A stretch of 64,000 nt of DNA from Anoplopoma fimbria (lineage: Eukaryota; Chordata; Actinopteri; Perciformes; Anoplopomatidae), in assembly GCF_027596085.1 (NCBI RefSeq), contig NC_072472.1, positions 19,348,680 to 19,412,679 of the forward strand, in the 5' to 3' direction. The position numbers and the translations under genes are program-made. Below the pieces are notes generated by a model. It was not told the DNA's origin. It worked only from the letters and a program-made list of their open reading frames with translations, and searched no databases. This document shows, piece by piece, positions 12,051 to 26,108 of the stretch. Each line of letters begins with the position of its first letter. The first letter of the stretch is position 1.

Positions 12051-13864
12051 TTAAAATGGTAATTTTAGATTATTTTCTCCTTTTCATGCATTCAACAACA
12101 CATCTAACCGTAGTGATCCATTAAGGCATGATAACAGTCATTTTGACGAGATGAAATGAGTCAGACCACTCAATTAAACCACCAAGCAGCTGTCGAATTC
12201 AACTTAAATCACATGACCTGCTAACTAATAAATCCTAACAGCTCAGTATAGTTTGTTTGTCCTTGTGGGTAATTTAATTATATTTATAAAAGCGATGACT
12301 GTCCTTGATTCACTTACTTCACTTCCCGCTGGACTTACTGGAACACTCTTGTTGTTTTGCCGTACAGAGTGGCATTTACCCGCAGGACTCGCGAGGCGCA
12401 ACCAAATATTTACAGAGGCGCACATTCTTAAATCCACATCGCAGCCATAATTTGCACCCTGCAGAGGCAGATGTGAAGCATTCTTGGCACAGAGCAGACT
12501 GGCACAGCGGGACGAGCGGGGAAAAGAGGAAGTGAAAGGGAGGGTGAGAGACGGTCGAGGTTAAAGAGGTGTCTGGGCTCAGCATCGCCACATGTTGGAG
12601 GGTCAGCAGTGGTAATAATATGTGGCTATTAAGTACATTTTCTATTTTAAGCAAACTAATAATGAATAGACAACGCTAACAAATATTGTTTGTGTAGTTA
12701 AAGCCTTATATATTATTCCTCTAGAGCTCCATTGTTATTAACTGTTGCACTGGATGACTTGTTCTTTCATTATCATAGATGTGGGCACGATAGTTTTCTA
12801 AGTCAATCCCACATAGAGCGTTCTGCAGCTTGAAATACTAACCAGTGCATCAAATGTGTATTAATCCGGAGCTGAAAATAGTCCCCGTCAAATGTAATAT
12901 TCATTCCTGTTTGACAATTGCTCAGAAATTAAAGTAAGAAATTATATCTTCAGGCTGAGAGCAAGGACAGGGTTTGGAAATCGGAAAGTATTGAGAGAAA
13001 GATAAGAGTTGTTTTTTAAATGGGATTTTTTGACAATAACAAAATTATAGAATATTACCAGCCTTATCCTTTAATAGACAATAGAGAGGGAGTTATTCTC
13101 AGCGTATAGAGCTCATCCCCCACAGCCACTGAAGACTCGCTAAATTACTTATCAAAGATTCCTCGTTGATGATTCCCAATTAATGATGTAATTTTCCACA
13201 CCACTGAGCTGACTTGCTTTGTCCAACAACATACGGGACAGAAATACTGGAGGCAGGGAAGGGAGACAAAATCACCACCATTGCATATTGTTGGGGGATG
13301 TGAGTGAGTGTTAAGAGAGAATACTCTCTGCTCATACATCACCAGTACTGTACTGTACCTACTCCACATGGACAACATTTAGACGGATCACTGCAGGCCT
13401 AGCAAAGAGAGGTTTTGTGGATTACCTTGTTTGTTAGCTGTCTGATGATCAGAAAAACATACTGTTATGTTTATTTTTGAAGAAGATATTTGTGTCTTTG
13501 GGCCGAGTGGGAGTCAAATATGGGTTAACTTTAAGGTCGCTTGAATGGTTGGTCATTCTGGTTAATCACATACTAACACTCTTATACAGGTTAACATGTA
13601 CGAAAAATATCAATAGGGATGAGGTCAGAAAGTGATTGAATTCCTGCCCCAGAGTGCAGTCATACAATCAAACCCAAAAGTTTCACAAACAGCTATGAAT
13701 ATAAAACTATATTATTAGTTTAAAAAAAAAAAAAAAAAGGACAAAGCTGTTTATTTGGTTGTTCCCCTACAGGCGTGTTAGTTTGTTAACTCACAATTAC
13801 AGTTAGAGCTCCTTCCAGTTCATAACTAAAGCCAGTGCTTCCAGTTTCCATTAAGTCTTTACAT

Positions 13865-14120
13865 CAGTGGCTCCCACAGCGGGTGTCACGGCACCCTGGG
13901 GTGCATTAAGGACCCGCCAAGGGTGCAGCAAGATTTATGATATCATGGTTCATTTATTGCGCTTTTTCGATAATGTTCCGCCACATTAAGAAATCGGTTT
14001 AATGTTTTCAAACACATCAAAACTAGAGGAAAAAGAAATACATGTCAAAATCCCCGTGTTAAGAACTGTTTAATATGCAGTAATGCAAATCACGGTCGCA
14101 AGTTGTCATAGTAACAGAAC
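13865..14120. mobile_element. Fragment of a hAT-like repeat (one end seen)
   Basis: The stretch begins CAGTGGCTCCCA, resembling hAT terminal repeats of the CAGTGGTTCCCA type, and goes on with the GGGTGTCACGGCACCC-like text common in such elements. I could not find a matching right end, so the extent is approximate and the call is weak. Confidence 0.3.
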
Positions 14121-15285
14121 ACGCTTTCTGGCTCGAGAGTTTCCCGGGAGCTCAGCAGTCAGAGGGAGATGGTCGGAGAAAGGCGAAGGAAAAAGATGAC
14201 ACTGAACAGAACAGAACTCAAAGACATGCTGATACATCTCAGACCCGAGCACAGTCTGACAGGACTGCAACATATAAGGGTATTAAATTGTATTCATTGT
14301 TTATTTCGAGTTAAGTATTCTTCAGTTATTCTGAGAATGGGCCTGTATTATCTAACTTTATATTAATCTAAAATATGATACAATACATGATATTGAATCT
14401 AAAAGTGACACTTGAACCACATTAATTATGAAGGGATGAACATGATATAGCCCTAAGCGAAGTGGTTGGCAATAAGTGAACAGCAGATAATAACTGTGTG
14501 TTTAATGCATTAACGTGACGAAACGAGAGAATAAATGTAAAGCAAGATTTGTATCTGTAATTTAACAGTGAATATGGGTCTTGGGTTGCAGGAGATAGAA
14601 CTGTTAGGCACCTTTCAAACGGCGTTATTCGAGGTAAAGTTTTCTGTGTCAGTGCCAGTGCTCTCTCTCTCTCCCAGCGGGTCAGAAAGCTGAGGGCGGC
14701 TATCGATCCAGTGATCTGCTCTGCATGTGGGCAGTGAGTCATGAGTGTAATATTCCCCACTAACCTACGTGGAATGGTTTTATGGCAGAATGAGGCAGAA
14801 AAAAAAGCTCCCTGGTGCAGCAAATGGCTTCATGCCACGCTGTGAGAGCAGCTCTGGATGTCGTTGATTTTTTTTGTCACACCTTTCACATCTGTCCCAC
14901 CCGGGGGAACATCTGCCGGAACCTCAACAGGATCAGAAAGGTCACGAGGGACAGATGTTCCCCGTTTTATACCTGAACGGTTACAGTAAATGACCTTTTG
15001 CTGAAATTGAGCTAACTTGTTTTTTCAAATGAAATTAAACATGACTTCCAGAAATGTGTAATACAGTAATGTGTGACCTGTTTCAAGTCTATAATTTCCT
15101 AAAACAGCTGGGCACTGTAGTTTTTAACCAGAATAAATAGTGCATTTGATAAGGAATATTTTCAGCCATGGATGAATACACATTTTGTACCCTAAAAGTA
15201 TTTCAGTATCTCCCGTAGCAGGACGAGAAATGGGGGATTTCCTTAAAATAAGCTTCAATGCCCCTGTTGATTGTAATGAATAAAT

Positions 15286-15390
15286 TCCATCCGTCCATCC
15301 AGACATCCTTCTGATGGATAAGAGGCGTTCCCAAGCAGGATGAGATATATACTCTTTACAGCGAGTTTTTTGGTTTTTCCCAGGGCTTAC
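15286..15390 (-). mobile_element. Degenerate 3' fragment of the same LINE family
   Basis: After a CCATCCGTCCATCC tail, the text GAGGCGTTCCCAAGCAGGAT and GAGATATATACTCTTTACAGC parallels the 3' part of the complete copy at 8625-8690 (GAGGCGTTCCCAGGCCAGAC, GAGATATATAATCTCTCCAGC). About 100 bases remain, with many differences, so this is an older and severely 5'-truncated insertion. Confidence 0.65.
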
Positions 15391-18300
15391 ATAGGAATAA
15401 ATTGAATTTGTTAAACTGACCTGTAAGTGCTGCAGGAAGATTTATTTATTTTTTTGTCGAGCAAAGAGGCTACTGAACAAACTGAATACTAAACATACAT
15501 CTTCATCCTCAATTTGGGAAAGTTTTGCCATACATGAGCGGTGTGCATCTGTTTGCACCGTCTATGCAAGTCGGGAGCAATACATGAAAATAGCTGTGGG
15601 GCAATGCATGAGGAAGAACTAAATTAATAATGAAGATACCACAACACAGATTTCTTCCATCATTGTGCATTATCACCAGCTTCCACCTCATTCCCTCACC
15701 ACACACACACACCACAGTCTTCCTGCATCCAGCGTACAAAGCATCTCATTGGTGATTAATCTGCTTTGCTGTTTGTGCACGAGAGCAGGAATGCATTTCA
15801 TGTGTCCTTGGGCAATCTTGCGCCAATTTCAGCATAGAAGTGGCCCATGCATGCGTCGTTGTTGTTGTTGTGAGGCTCGAGTGATAGCTTCAGGCGCTCC
15901 GATAGCCGCTGTACACATACACATCAGCTAAGAGCATTTTTGTGAGTGTTAATAAGAGCGGCGCCGTGAGAGTTCACAATAGAGTTGATTGTATTTCCTC
16001 TGAAACGGTGGTCCAGTGTGCTGCATGGCGGTCTGGTGCGTGCCTGTAAGTGCACTCATGCATTGCAAGGGCTTGACCCAGATCACAGATAGACATGATA
16101 ATGCATGACAGGTTGTCCTTTTGAAAGCCCTGTGTCCTAAAAGGCAGACCGGCCATTCACAGCCTCCATGTCTGATACCCTCGTGAATAAAGGAACAGTC
16201 TGCTACTAACGTCTGAGATTCCTTTTGAGTTTCACTGTGATCTGTAAAACACATCCATACTGTATGATATTGTCACACATTTGTTCAGTAACTGCTTGTC
16301 CCTACATTTCTTTAAAGCTATTAAAATGCTTTCTTATTCTCTGAGGGAAACCCAAGACACCATGTTTTTACAGCTGCATCATTCATGACATATCATCCTC
16401 CTAATACAAAATGTATTTAGTTTCTTTGGAAACAGAAAACAATCCTACTGTAATTCAGTAGAGTTCAAAAGGACGTATATGAAAACGTCCTCAGATCGAG
16501 TGCACACATTAATGAGTGGGATTTGAAGATGTCAATTTAAGCACAGTTTCCATGGCATCTGTGAGTGTATCCAGATTACATTTATTCATTATACATGGGG
16601 ACTCGTGAGTGCGACATTAAATATGCATACGAACAGCTTATCCCAAAGACTTTCAAGGCGCTCCTCACCAAACAAAGACGCTGTATTATTCAAACAATCT
16701 CATGTTGTGAAACTGTACCACACATTCCGCTGCTTTGAGTTATTCAGGGTTAATGAGGCTGAATTTATCCACAGAGTGGTGTGATCGGAAGGGCATATAG
16801 GAGGGGAAGTGACAGTTCATCCTGGTAGAACATTTGCATTTTACCGTTCACGTAACTAACTCTACCTTGTGGATCTAACAGTCTTGCTGCTGCGTTGATC
16901 TTTAGTCTTCAGGATTGTGAGCAGTTATTAAAGGCACACTGTGTAAGATCTTCATTCAAATTTGGCCCCTCCTCCCCGGTTCAACGGGAGTAAGGGTATA
17001 TTAACGTTTTTTCTGTCCTGTGTCGGCCATTTTTGTAGCTTCCTCTCGGATGATTGCTTAGAAACCGGCGACAGGTCGCTACGTTTCTATAAAAGTTGAC
17101 ACCCAGAAACGTCAAATACACAGCAAAAAGAGGCAAAAGAAATACAGGCAGGGGGCAGAGTCTCTGCACATACTCACTTCTAGTGTGTCATAAGCAGTTA
17201 CTGTATATGAGAAGTGTATATGAGATGTTGTTTGTAAACTATGATTTTGAAGCCTCGAGTTCGGTTTTTGGCAGTCGCCATCTTGGTTTTTGCAACCAAG
17301 TTGACAAAAGAGTGTGGAGCTAAGTAAAAACCAAACGCTGAATATGAAATTTTTAGGAGACCAAAATGTTACAATGAACTTCCATGAACTGAAAACACAT
17401 TGTGAAAGGATTATAGCTGTTTGGAGATAATGGGGACAACTGCCAGACCGGACAACGCCGCGGTGCAACCTGTCAATCACAAGGTAGCTATTTGGGCTGA
17501 ACGCACTGCAACCTAAGAAAAAAAGTGCAAATGAAGATGGATCTTCACCAATTTGTTAACACAGGCGCATTACAAAAGACAATCTGCAAAGTCAGAAAAC
17601 TGTTGCAGTGCTATCAGCTTTCAGGGCTGTAAGAGAAGTTTAAATAAGGACTTGTGTCTGATAATTTGGTGCATTACATAAAACGTTATCAAGAATCGAT
17701 AACACAAAGTCTACAGTATGCAGTCGGCATATTCTTTTGCCGTTCATATTTGGAAATACCTGGTGTACATGTAAACATACTCACAAAATGACAGTGTCTA
17801 ATATTCCAGCTGAATCTGTGTGCTAGTTAGTATTCATCTCTCTCCATAATCTAGTCTGTTAACGCTTCTCGCTGTCTCCTGAAGCATTTAACCTTGTCAG
17901 AGATAGGCTGGGATCCATTAAGATTTCCTGAAAGGGTTGAGCATTACGGGCTCATTTAGAATGACTTCCATTTTTAATAAACTGCTCACAGCCCTGCAGA
18001 TCAGATACCGAGGAGGTGCACTTAACAATGCCGGAGAGATAGATATGCCTCATAATTTATATTACACAAAAGCTTAGGGAATCATACCAGTGCACCCTCC
18101 ATGATTTTTTCCACACCCTGTTTCATTTTGCTTGCTTCCTCCTCTTTGTTAAAGCTTTTGTCACGCCACACGATCTTAGTTCAACATTTGTAAAAGCTGC
18201 CTCGTCATCTTTTCAGCTTTGCCCTGCAGAAGCTCTTTTTTTTTTATATGCTGCAATAATGTTTACCTTTTTTTTTAACAGACTTGGCTTATTTGTTTGT

Positions 18301-21300
18301 ACACTGCATCACCGCTGCCAACTGAATCTTTAACAGGCTTGTTAAAGTGGATGTTACTGTCCTGTGTGATATTACCATTCACCACCAGTGATTTTTACAT
18401 TTTTACAACACACATTACACTGGTCTATGCATCACTGCACAATCATGCCTAAAGAAGGACGTGTGCGGAACGGTACTGGTCACATCACAGACGTGAAGGG
18501 ATGAGAATAAAGCGGACAGGGTTAACGGACAGTGAGGGGGGGTGATGGGTGAGAGAAGGTTGGGCGAGGTTAATGGAACTGGTGGAGTAAAAAACGCAGG
18601 GAAGGCTGTTTAAATGGTATGTGAATTGAAAATGCCTTTTTAGCCGCTGAATCGATACACAGTTTCTCTGTTCTGAGAACCTGTCGGTTAGTGAAAACTC
18701 AAAGTAAAGACCTTTATATCTACTACGTGCCTCTTATACTCATAACAGAAATCCCATTGTGTCGATATATTTATAAGGCATCTCAGGTTCACCTTCTTTT
18801 TCTTTTTTCTTCCTTTCTCAGCTCCATTGTTATCCTCCAAGTCAATACAGCAAAGAAATATGCTGCCAGAGAAATATATATGTCTTTATCCTCTCGGTAT
18901 CTCTTGGGTCGACCTGCATGATTAAGTGATGCGCGCGCCGCATGAGTCAGTTTTCCTGACATCTATTCACAGATGTAAGCTACTGCACAATTAAAGTTGC
19001 TTGTGTAAATGTCACCGAGTCAGAGGAGGACAACGCTAAGAGGAAGTAGATGTACAAGACAAAAGAACCAGCTTCACTCCTCCAACACAAGCTTGTTGGC
19101 AAATGATGCACTCTGCAACTCATGGAGTGATTTCATAAGGCGTAAGCATCTCAACACTTTCACTCACGATACAAAGAGAAAGATGATTCACTCATTAGCT
19201 GCAAAGTACTAATTTACGCACCGCCGTTAGATTACAAACTGTCACTGCCAGGTGAAAACCTCGTAACTGGTTGTTTTTCATTTCCAACTTCAATTACAGG
19301 AAGATGTAAGCAATGAAAATGTGTTGACCCCTGGGTTAATGAAACCTCTTCCACGCAATGACATGAACTGAAACTAAAAATGCACAGTCATTCGATTCAA
19401 AACTTAGTCATTTACATTTTGGGGATCAACTGACAACAGTAATTTTGAACAACGCCTGTATTGTGAAACTTTTGGGTTGCCTCTTGTTTGGGCATTAATT
19501 TACCCTGCTGTAGCAACAACATTGCGGAAAAGGTTTAAGTAGAGCATAGGGATTTAAAGGGTTATTCCAAAGATTTAATATTGCACATCCGTAAAGTTTG
19601 GGGTACTGCTGTGAGAAAGAATGAATATAAGAATGGTCCAAATTGATGCTGCAAAGGCTGAGAAATCCTAACTCTTAGTCGCAAGAATACGATAAGCTTC
19701 AAAAGAGCTAAATCATAAGATTCCCAGAATGCAACTCAGTAGTATCTTTTAATAGACGTTCCCTGTCTGTTAAATTTGTTCATGTTTCAAACTCAATGTC
19801 CTCCGTTTATAACACAGGTTTTCTGTCAAAAATGTAAAGTCTCAAGCCCAACTCAGGATAACCCTGATAACATCACTATGACATCATCGGGGTTATTTAC
19901 TTGAAGCTCTAGAAAGCTCCTCTGGAGTAACAGTAGACATTATAACTGTACTCCCAATGATGAGTAAACTGACATTGATATGTACATTTAAATTTACTTA
20001 TGTATTTAATGTCACAACAACCTTATTATTTCTAATTTATTATTTTCTCCAGTGTAATTGTACTGTACAGTTTCCATCATATAGCACAAGTCATAATAGT
20101 GTCTTGACACCCATTGCTTCCCCATGGAGCCTGTACACAACTCAAACTCACATTTTGTGACTATTTAACTGTATAACAGACGAATCCAAGACTACTACTG
20201 CATGTGTGATCTGCCCTGAAACTCATCAATAACTGAGTTCCTACAGCAAGATGGTGCTACTTGCAAACATCTCCCCCTTTTCGCGTTTGTAACACTGCTG
20301 GCCGGCTGAAGCTCACTCAGTTCTTGGGTCACTTCCAAGCCGTACGGACTGTAATTGATGAATTTGAGCGAGCGTTCCATCCACATCCGTCTTTGTCATG
20401 CTCAATATATTACATTTACTCTGCGCAAATCATCCACCTGGGTATTAATTTGATTAATGACCCAATGACACATTATATTCATGTTATCCATCGCTTCTCC
20501 ATTGCTCATCGAGGCTCTTGTGCCATCAGTGCCAAGCGCCCTACTGACCCCCGGTGGCGTGGAATTTATGGTGCAGCGCTCAGGACCACGGACAGCGTCA
20601 GACTTCATGAAACTTATCAGGGAACTAATAGAGCATTGTGGGTATCACAAACCACATATTTTAATAGACTGTTAAATATTTCATCAAGCACTCTCATCAG
20701 TAAAAACACTTAGTGTTCAGTTTTTTACCATAAAGCTCAAACCGGACAGTTGTACAAGAGCATTACATTTCATTGCTTCATTAAAGCTGCACATTCTCTC
20801 ACTATGAACACATAACACAACAATAGAGATGGTTTTCAACAACTGCGAATGGATCGCATCTCGAAAAATTACTTTTTGGCACACTGTAAATTGTTGCCAG
20901 AGACTTAATAATTTGCACTTTCATGTGTGTCTGTGGAACTGTTAATATGCTTAAGATGACACTTTAATTCTACCGTCTGATTAATATTTAATTCCTTACA
21001 AAATCTAAACACAGTTTCAGTTAACCATGCCAACAGAGCTGCCCCCCCCCCCCCCCCCAAAACGGTTTGTTGGCTTTCATTCGTGTTGTGTTTGAAAGTG
21101 TGAGTTTTATGAGTAAACATGTGCTTCCTCCAGCAGAGACAAAAGTCTTGCCCTTCAGAAAGTGCAGCTGTTTGTTAGCGATGCGCTGCCAATAACAGCG
21201 GCCTTTGCTGCGGCACACAGACTGTGGAATATGTGAAGCGTAGAGTTTGATTAGCCCAAAGGCTCAGCTGGGAATTCATCTGCTGCCAGCGATCAATGAG

Positions 21301-24300
21301 CGGACTGCAAAGCATGCCAATCAGTTTTATCGGTTTCTCCTTGCTTTTGTGTTATCACATGCATCATCACCGGCAATATAATATCATATTTTGTGGCTAC
21401 GCTGTGGCTTCACAACTTTGGTCCCAGGCTGAAATATCTCAACAACTTTTCAATGGATTGCATTGAAACCTGGTACAGATATTCATGGTACTCAGAGGAT
21501 GAACCCTCATGACTTAACATCCCCTGACTTTCTATCCAGCACACATTTATGACCAAATACCTGCAAAACCAACGACACTTTTTAGAAATCAGCATGTTCA
21601 TTTTGTTATTATTAATATGCTAGAATGCTGATGTTAGCATCTAGCTTAAAGCATCGATGTGTCCAAAGGAAAAGGACTAAATCCAACACAAAAGACACAA
21701 AACCTCCACACTGTCCTGTACAGGCTCCTGGCTTGGTGGTACATGAGAAAGGATGATATTAGTGAGACTGTAATTTAGTGTCTTGTTCTGTATAATGAAG
21801 GTCTTCTATCATTAGGTGGTCACTGCGTCCTTTTCTATCCTGCCTTGTGTCGACTGCGTCCTGTTCCTCGTGTCCTGTGATGTTAATTAAACCCAAGCAA
21901 TGTTTCAAAATATTCATGTGCTCTCGCGGGGAAATGCAGCCCGTCTAGTCCAGTGCCACTGACCGCCATGCATTACATCATAGAGACGAGTAATAGAACA
22001 ATCAAGGAATCCAACATAAGGCATTTTTAAAATGATCTTACAATTGATTTTTACTGAGCACATATCATGCACATAAGTCACCGAATGAAAGAGGGAACAC
22101 GTGAAACGGGACGTTGTAAAGGGACAGATAAAATAGGACACAAAGGACACAGGAGACAGCTGGGTTTTTTTTCCAGTTATAGATTTCAACAATTACGATG
22201 CTCAGGAATTTCAAGAACATTAAGGTCAAGCTGAAGAACAGAAATGATTAAGCAAAGAATAAAGACCGGGGTTAGAAAGAGTATAAGAGTATTTTTCTCA
22301 AGTAAAAGTAGCCTATTTTTACTTATATACTTAATATATTTGACTCAAGTAAAAGTACTTGTGATAAAGAAAAAAAACATGAATAGAAGTAAAAAGAGAA
22401 AGGGGTCAGGAGGTTATTTTGATCTATATTATTCACTCGACAAAATAAATTGCATTTAATGTCAACATTTAGGCTACATACCCAGACAACATCAGCAACA
22501 TCAGCTCTAATGTCCAAACCAACAATACATTACTTTGTCATAGACAGCACTTTTCAGCCTGTGTGTAAAATGTATTATCAACTATAAATATACAATCTCC
22601 TTCCTCTGTGTAGCCTCACAAGAAATAACCAGAAAACAAAATGAGTGATAATAAATAACAAGTAGATGCCGAGGCGTGTGCAGCAAGTGTTAATAAGCCA
22701 CATCCTGACACTTCTAACAGAATTAACTGTAATAACGATTTATTTCTGCTAGAAGTGCTACCTCATTTTTTAAAGTCCTGGATTCGCCCCTGGTTCTCAG
22801 CTCCTTCATTTTCTAAGTAAGATATAACCAGTCCACTCAGCCTCTCTGTTCCACTGTATCACATTCAAAATAAGTTTGAGAGCAAGAGGATCTGCAGTCG
22901 CATCAGATGATTACTGTCACAAAACTGCAGAAAATCCTCACACACCTTGAAGGTTAAATGTCCTCAGTTGACACTGAAGGATGCCCATCGTAAGTAGTTT
23001 AGCGTGTTTGCATTTTGCCAGACCCAGGTCACACGTGCTCGCCAGTTGGTACAATACGTCGGTCATTGATTAAGGTAACGTTAGATGCAACCTTTTTTAC
23101 TGTGCACAGGAACAATTAATACTAACCTCAACCAAAGCCCATGAGGACGTGATCCGTAGTTTGAATGCATTGTTGTGTTTTTTGGGGTTTTTTGTCCAGT
23201 GAACGCAAACAATCGACTACAACAAGCATCTTTTCCGGAGTGTCGCCTGAGTGCGGTGTCACCTGTCCGCCGCTCTCGTGCGGTCGTAAACGCACCTGCA
23301 GCTTCCTCTCTGCTGCAGCCGCTGGTTTACAGAGTTGAGTTTGTCAACGAAATAAAAAGGAGCGGGATCTCTCTTATGTTACTTTCTCACACGGTTTATC
23401 AGAACATTTTCTTGAGAGTTTTGTTTTACTCTAACTGACGCAATTTGAATTGTAGCGAAGTACAACACTTGCCATAAAACGTAGCCCACATAAGTAGGCT
23501 AATTTTGGTTTTTAAAGCCTACACAAAAAGTAGGCAACACAAAAAAAACGACTTTGTTACCAGTCTGAAGGATATGAAGCACAATTAACTATTAACATAA
23601 AAAACACACATTTGTGAATGCTGGGAAAATTCATTCTACACTAAAAGCATTTTGATCAAGACCATAGAAGAATTTATAAAGTCTAGATAAAAGTATTGCA
23701 CACTCCCATTGGTGTTAGGTTTCAGTCTGTTAGGTTTCAAACTGTCTTTGTTTGGTAAAGTAATGATAGTTGTATTAGTTGCTGTTTAAATGTCAGACGG
23801 CCATGTCCAGAGAGGACCAGATAGAGTAAAGATGCTTAAAAATCCCCCAAAACCTTTCTATTTCCTGTCCTCGTTGTGCAATATGAAATAAGTGGTGCTA
23901 GTTGTTCAGACTAAAAAGAGAGAACTATATAAGCTTTAAAGCCTCTGAACATTACCAACAGTGGCAACTCTCTTTTGTAGACAGATGCTAGAATCAAGAG
24001 ATTGAATAGGGGATTTAAGATACATCTGATAACATAGATTTTGAATTCATAGATTGCAATGCCTCCAAAAAGAGATAGGAGTACAATATTTTCTGGTAAA
24101 ACATGTCACCTTGCAGTAGTACCATCATTTCAGGGGGAGCTGACTGAAAACTATTCATGTTGGTTTGACATTGATTAAATCACAGATTTTTTTTAACAAG
24201 AAGTTTTACCTCTCTGTTATGAAAGAGGTACGTTTTCAGAATGGCTTCTGTCAAATGGAAAGGTTATGAAACTACCTGTGTAATTGATTGCATTTCCTCT

Positions 24301-24850
24301 TGGTACCAATAATTTACTACTATTTACTAACTTTGGATACACACAAAATGGCTGAACTGTAGCATCAGCCTTTAAAAGAGCCTTTAAAAGAGCACTGTAA
24401 AGTTGGAAAAAGTTAGTTAAAAGATGCGTGTGGCTTAGAAAAATCTTACCTTGTTTCTTGAACGGACGATTGTTGCCATGAAAGCTGAACAAAGATATTT
24501 GTTGCGTGTGTTGTTGTTTTAGTACTTAAGTTTTTTTGTACTAGTTGTGTTGTTGTCGAGTAGTTGTCGCTCTGTTCGGTCAGATTGTAACTAACTGCAG
24601 TTTTCCCTGATGTTTACTTATAACAGAACATTCTATTCTGTCATCAAAGCTGTAGAATGTCATGACTTCAATGTTCAGAATGTGATTTCATCAATTTACA
24701 AAGCACATATATGTCTCTATGCCTGTATATCTAAGCTTAGATGTATGTCTTTGTAAAGCACTTAATGATGCAAATCCTGCTTGATTTTTAAGGTGCTTTA
24801 CTCATACTTAAACTTACTTCAATTATGCCTTTTTTATGAAAAACTGGACC

Positions 24851-25072
24851 ATGACTTTTTGTGACATGCTTTACTGTGACTTTTTATGGCATACTATACA
24901 ACAACTTTATTTTTATTTTTGATGAACTACTATACAATGACTTTTTATGACTTTTTATGCTATTTACTTTTTACAACATGCTATAGCATGTCTTCTATGA
25001 CATACTATACTATTGCTTCTTTATGACATACATACTATGACTTATTTATGACCCTATGCTATTACTTTTTGC
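24851..25072. repeat. Degenerate tandem repeat of an ATGACTTTTTATGACATACT-like unit
   Basis: Units built from ATGACTTTTTATGA followed by CATACTATAC recur with variable spacing (about 22-30 bases) for roughly 220 bases. Several copies are truncated or mutated. It looks like a decayed minisatellite and has no coding content. Confidence 0.75.
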
Positions 25073-25740
25073 TGAAGAAATGGCACGGGCAAAGTAGTTT
25101 GGGAGTTTAATTTTATTAGACTACTGCAATGCTCTTATTACCGGACTATAATAACACTCAATAGGAAGACTTCAACTCATTAAGAATTCATCCACCTTCT
25201 AAATCCACTTTGACCAGCTACGATATTAAAAATGTTATTAACACATTGTTGCATATAATACTCATCTGATATCCATCACAGGAGACGGTTTTCTGAAGAA
25301 TATGTAGTTTGATACTATTTTACTGATAGTCATTCTGTAGATTTACTTTCAAGTTTTTGAATGCAGTACTTTCATTTGTAAATTGTGATAATGGCAGTTT
25401 AACTCAAATGATCTGGGTACTTCCACTATCTGAAGTTAAAAAAATATATACTGAATACATCATCAAATTAAGTCAAGTGTAACAATAACCATACTTTTCC
25501 TTAAACCTACAGTCACTTGGTTCAGAAAGGCAAAACTCTTTTTTCCTTCAACACAAATCCATAGATAAGATGTATTTAAACTTTAAATTTAAATGTTCTG
25601 CTCTTTAAATCTGCTCTCACCATCACTATTTATGGATCTTAGCGCTGAAAGGGCTCAAACCAAAGTACCCTCTGATAACGAGCATTCACTGAATAATTAT
25701 AACACTTAAAAGACTCAACACACAACCATCTATTTAAAAA

Positions 25741-26071
25741 GTAATGTTTATTTTGCACCAACCCAAAAAAAACTTGGTGTAAAAGATAAATTCCCAGTTA
25801 CGACATCAGTGACAGTGCATCTCAGTAAAATAGTAATGCTAAAAAAAAAAGAAAGCGAAAAGGAAAAACATCACTCATTACAACAAGAGAATATCAACAC
25901 CAATAAAAGCACGGTTTCTTAAGTAAAAATGTAAATATTCAAATGCAAACAACCAGTTACTTTTTAAACAGACACAGGTGGCAAATAACAAGAGAATAAT
26001 ACAGTATCTTGCAATAATGCTTCATCTGGTACTGATAAATCTGAACAACCAACTTCCCAGCACCATTCCTG

Positions 26072-26108
<37 letters not shown>

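Larger units (their letters stand above)
10691..25740. other. 15-kb gene-free stretch with scattered repeats
   Basis: I find no exon of a recognisable protein on either strand. Open frames stay below about 150 codons and look random. The contents I can name are a GGAA-rich tract (about 11999-12050), a hAT-like terminal fragment (from 13865), a LINE 3' fragment (15286-15390), a C-run (21043-21058), an AAGTAAAAGTA-type dispersed repeat (about 22285-22370) and a degenerate tandem repeat (24851-25072). The rest is unexplained unique-looking DNA and may include regulatory elements. Confidence 0.5.

Noticed and set aside
16930..17330. Possible dispersed repeat beginning GGCACACTGTGTAAG
   Set aside because: Looks familiar from fish genomes, but I could not define ends or a second copy in the window.
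20261..20713. 150-codon plus-strand ORF
   Set aside because: No family resemblance, no splice context and low protein-like character; taken as chance.
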